Part shown: one piece after another, positions 62,057 to 64,000 of the stretch
Numbering within the stretch: position 1 is the stretch's first letter
Layout of the letters: each line of letters opens with the position of its first letter
NCBI RefSeq assembly: GCF_014334135.1
Contig: NZ_CP060497.1
Coordinates: forward strand, 2,170,001-2,234,000
Direction of reading: 5' to 3'
DNA from: Olivibacter sp. SDN3
GTDB taxonomy: Bacteria; Bacteroidota; Bacteroidia; Sphingobacteriales; Sphingobacteriaceae
Length of the DNA stretch: 64,000 bases
The notes under the pieces: model-generated
The model's database searches: none
What the model saw: the letters and a program-made list of their open reading frames with translations, nothing else
Told to the model about the DNA's origin: nothing
Translations under genes and position numbers: made by a program

Positions 62057-64000
62057 ATGGTACATCAACAATCAAATCTTCCGCCATATGGTTATGGTGT
62101 TGAAGAAACACCTCCAAAGGGTTTCCGGGAATTGTGGCAAAAATATAGCTACCACTGGCCGCTGTTTTTCTGCTGTTTGTTTTTTGCACTAACGGCCGCT
62201 TTTCTCTATGTGCGTACCTTGCAGCCTGTTTTTCATGTAAAGGCCAAAATAGGTATTAAAGACGAAAAAAAGTCGACTATGGAGAAATTTGCCTTGGAAG
62301 AATTAAATATTGCGGGCAGCCCGAAACAAGCAGAAAGTGAGGTAGAAATAATCAAATCCAGAGCACTTATTCAACGTGTCATTAATGATTTGCAACTTTA
62401 TGTGCATTATTCATTGGATGAGACATATCGCTCAATTGATTTATATAACACTACGCCGATAGTTTTTAACTGGCTGGAAAAGCATGGGCAAATGCGGGCC
62501 CGCACTTATGCCATTACCATAATTGATCAACAACAATTTGAGTTGACCAAAGAAAACGGCGACGTTTTACATGGAACTTTTGATGATCATTTTTCCAGCG
62601 ACATCGGCTTATGGAAACTGGATGTGACGCCTCACCTTGATGAGTTTATCGGCCGCACCATTATATTGGAACTCCATCGGTTGCCCAATATGATCAGCCA
62701 TTACCAAAATGAAATTGCGGTTACACTAAATAAACAGGCGCCGATTATCGATCTTTCCCTAAATGATGTGGTGCCCGAGAGGGGGGAAGCGGTATTGAAT
62801 CATCTGATTGCTGCCTATAAAAATTATAATGTTATTGATAAAAACCAGGAAACCGAAAATACATTGAAATTTATTGATGATCGTTTAATATCGATTACGG
62901 GCGAATTGAATAATGTGGAGCGGGATGTGGAAGGATATAAGAGCAGTATCGGACTTACGGATATATCGTCGAAATCACAATATTACTTGGAAAATGTGCA
63001 ACTGAATGACGCACGTATGAACGAAGTGGACGTGCAACTGAATGTGATAGATGGTATCGAAGCTTATGTATACAACAGCGAGGCGGAGGGCACTCCCGCA
63101 ACTATCGGGATTACCGACCCTGGTTTAATCGGTTTAGTTGAACAGCTTTCAAAGTTGCAGATACAGAAGCAGAAACTTTTAGCTACCACCCCTGAAGGTA
63201 ACCCAATCTTTGCACCGATCAATAAACAGATCAATAGTACTAAAGTTGCTTTGAACGAAACGATTAAAGGAATTAAATCATCCTTGCTGGCAACACGTAA
63301 GCAATTGGAAAAAAACAACAATAAATTCGAATCCTCGATCCGGAATATACCCGGGCAGGAAAGAAAATATGTAAGTATTAAAAGGCAACAAGGAATCAAA
63401 GAAAGCTTATATGTTTATTTACTACAAAAAAGAGAAGAAGTGGCGATGAGTTACGCTTCGACCATTACGGATGCAAGAACAATAGAAGAAGCCTATTATG
63501 AAGAACCAAAAACTGAAAAGAGTTTTCCTTTTGCTATCGCCTTGCTGACAGGTTTTATGTTGCCGATAGGACTCATTTATAGTCGCGAGCTGATTAGAAA
63601 CAAAGTGCTCACCAAGAAAGATATTGAAGCGATTACCGCCGTACCGGTTATTTGCGAATTGATCCAGACAGAGAAAAATGCGTCGATTGTATTACAAAGT
63701 GATAAACGTTATGCCATCAGCGAACAGATGCGTGTACTACGTACCAACTTATTACAGGAGCATTATGAGCGAGTAGACGGAAAAGTAACGCTATTTACTT
63801 CTAGTATTGCCGGTGAAGGGAAAAGTTTTGTGGTGAGCAACATGGGGGTAGCATTGGCCGCTTCCGGTAAAAAGACCATCATTCTGGAACTTGATTTGCG
63901 AAAGCCACGTATTAGTAAGATTTTCGAAATGGATAATGTAGCCCCGGGGCTGAGCAGTCTCCTGGCCGGAGAAGTTGCAAAGGAGGATATCATTTTAGCC
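62057..64000 (+). CDS. Wzc-type chain-length determinant/tyrosine kinase, partial (3' end beyond window)
   Basis: 648 codons from ATG 62057, still open at the right edge. An N-terminal Wzz domain has a first membrane helix at about residues 32-50. A long periplasmic coiled region follows, then the GNVR-type segment (NIPGQERKYVSIKRQQGIKE, LYVYLLQKREEVA) and a second helix (FAIALLTGFMLPIGLIY). The cytoplasmic BY-kinase domain has Walker A GEGKS (586-590) and Walker A' with LELDLRKP (610-617). The Walker B and tyrosine cluster lie past the edge. It regulates polymer length and export with Wza by autophosphorylation cycles. The operon continues beyond the window. Confidence 0.94.
   Translation, partial: MVHQQSNLPPYGYGVEETPPKGFRELWQKYSYHWPLFFCCLFFALTAAFLYVRTLQPVFHVKAKIGIKDEKKSTMEKFALEELNIAGSPKQAESEVEIIKSRALIQRVINDLQLYVHYSLDETYRSIDLYNTTPIVFNWLEKHGQMRARTYAITIIDQQQFELTKENGDVLHGTFDDHFSSDIGLWKLDVTPHLDEFIGRTIILELHRLPNMISHYQNEIAVTLNKQAPIIDLSLNDVVPERGEAVLNHLIAAYKNYNVIDKNQETENTLKFIDDRLISITGELNNVERDVEGYKSSIGLTDISSKSQYYLENVQLNDARMNEVDVQLNVIDGIEAYVYNSEAEGTPATIGITDPGLIGLVEQLSKLQIQKQKLLATTPEGNPIFAPINKQINSTKVALNETIKGIKSSLLATRKQLEKNNNKFESSIRNIPGQERKYVSIKRQQGIKESLYVYLLQKREEVAMSYASTITDARTIEEAYYEEPKTEKSFPFAIALLTGFMLPIGLIYSRELIRNKVLTKKDIEAITAVPVICELIQTEKNASIVLQSDKRYAISEQMRVLRTNLLQEHYERVDGKVTLFTSSIAGEGKSFVVSNMGVALAASGKKTIILELDLRKPRISKIFEMDNVAPGLSSLLAGEVAKEDIILA

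Noticed and set aside
1-64000. tRNA, rRNA, CRISPR arrays, insertion sequences, prophage or integrase genes
   Set aside because: None could be recognised. No T-arm-like clusters outside coding genes, no regularly spaced repeats, and no transposase or integrase motifs in any frame.

Overview
The window comes from a chromosome of the Bacteroidetes, most likely a member of the Sphingobacteriaceae. Three SusC/SusD pairs are present, along with two ECF sigma/FecR pairs. Secreted proteins carry Bacteroidetes-style signal peptides and lipoboxes. There is a MarR-led zeaxanthin-type carotenoid operon, and there are several promoters of the Bacteroidetes form TTTG-N19/20-TAnnTTTG. No rRNA, tRNA, CRISPR array, insertion sequence or phage module is visible. 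The gene content is chromosomal and environmental in character: glycan scavenging, sensing and surface polysaccharide.

Layout. 1-1293 (minus): ECF sigma factor and the start of a FecR anti-sigma gene that runs off the left edge. 1300-3600: a decayed stretch with a broken SLC13-type transporter, an orphan C-terminal gene fragment and a proC relic with an internal deletion. The relic overlaps an intact proB that lacks a PUA domain. 3626-6615: a lipoprotein, a secreted deacetylase-fold protein and another lipoprotein. 6901-15568: a complete sigma/FecR/SusC/SusD utilisation locus ending in a FAD-dependent oxidoreductase. 15953-22694: acyltransferase, siderophore-type TonB receptor with a PepSY membrane protein, small lipoprotein and membrane proteins, and an unusual initiating sugar transferase. 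22964-29213: TPR/AraC sensor-regulator, alpha/beta hydrolase, MscS channel and sulfatase. 29458-29844: a small HTH protein with a close paralogue at 45936-46316.

30192-39303 is a sialoglycan locus: sialidase, SusC, SusD, second (lipoprotein) sialidase and MFS transporter. The first sialidase and susC share a sequence element around their presumed transcription starts, which suggests common control. No sialic-acid lyase, epimerase or kinase is in the window. 40980-45588 (minus) is a compact carotenoid operon: MarR, crtI, crtB, SRPBCC protein, crtZ, crtYcd. The MarR/HTH intergenic region holds several palindromes, one of them twice. 46534-49439 carries a signal-peptide-bearing TssD/Hcp-like protein, a DUF4870 protein and a TPR/LuxR-type regulator behind a perfect 11-bp-arm palindrome. 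50033-54709 is a third SusC/SusD pair closed by a 23-bp perfect hairpin.

54849-60016 holds small hypothetical genes, an acyl-CoA dehydrogenase-family gene with a textbook promoter, a LuxR-type gene split by an in-frame TGA, and a Crp-like protein. 60227-64000 is the start of an exopolysaccharide locus: a NusG/UpxY-type antiterminator transcribed away from a Wza-type export lipoprotein and a Wzc-type chain-length/tyrosine kinase, which is cut by the right edge. Two orphan intrinsic terminators preceded by promoter-like boxes (near 24.8 kb and 58.3 kb) suggest small RNAs. All function calls come from reading the sequence; no database search was run.
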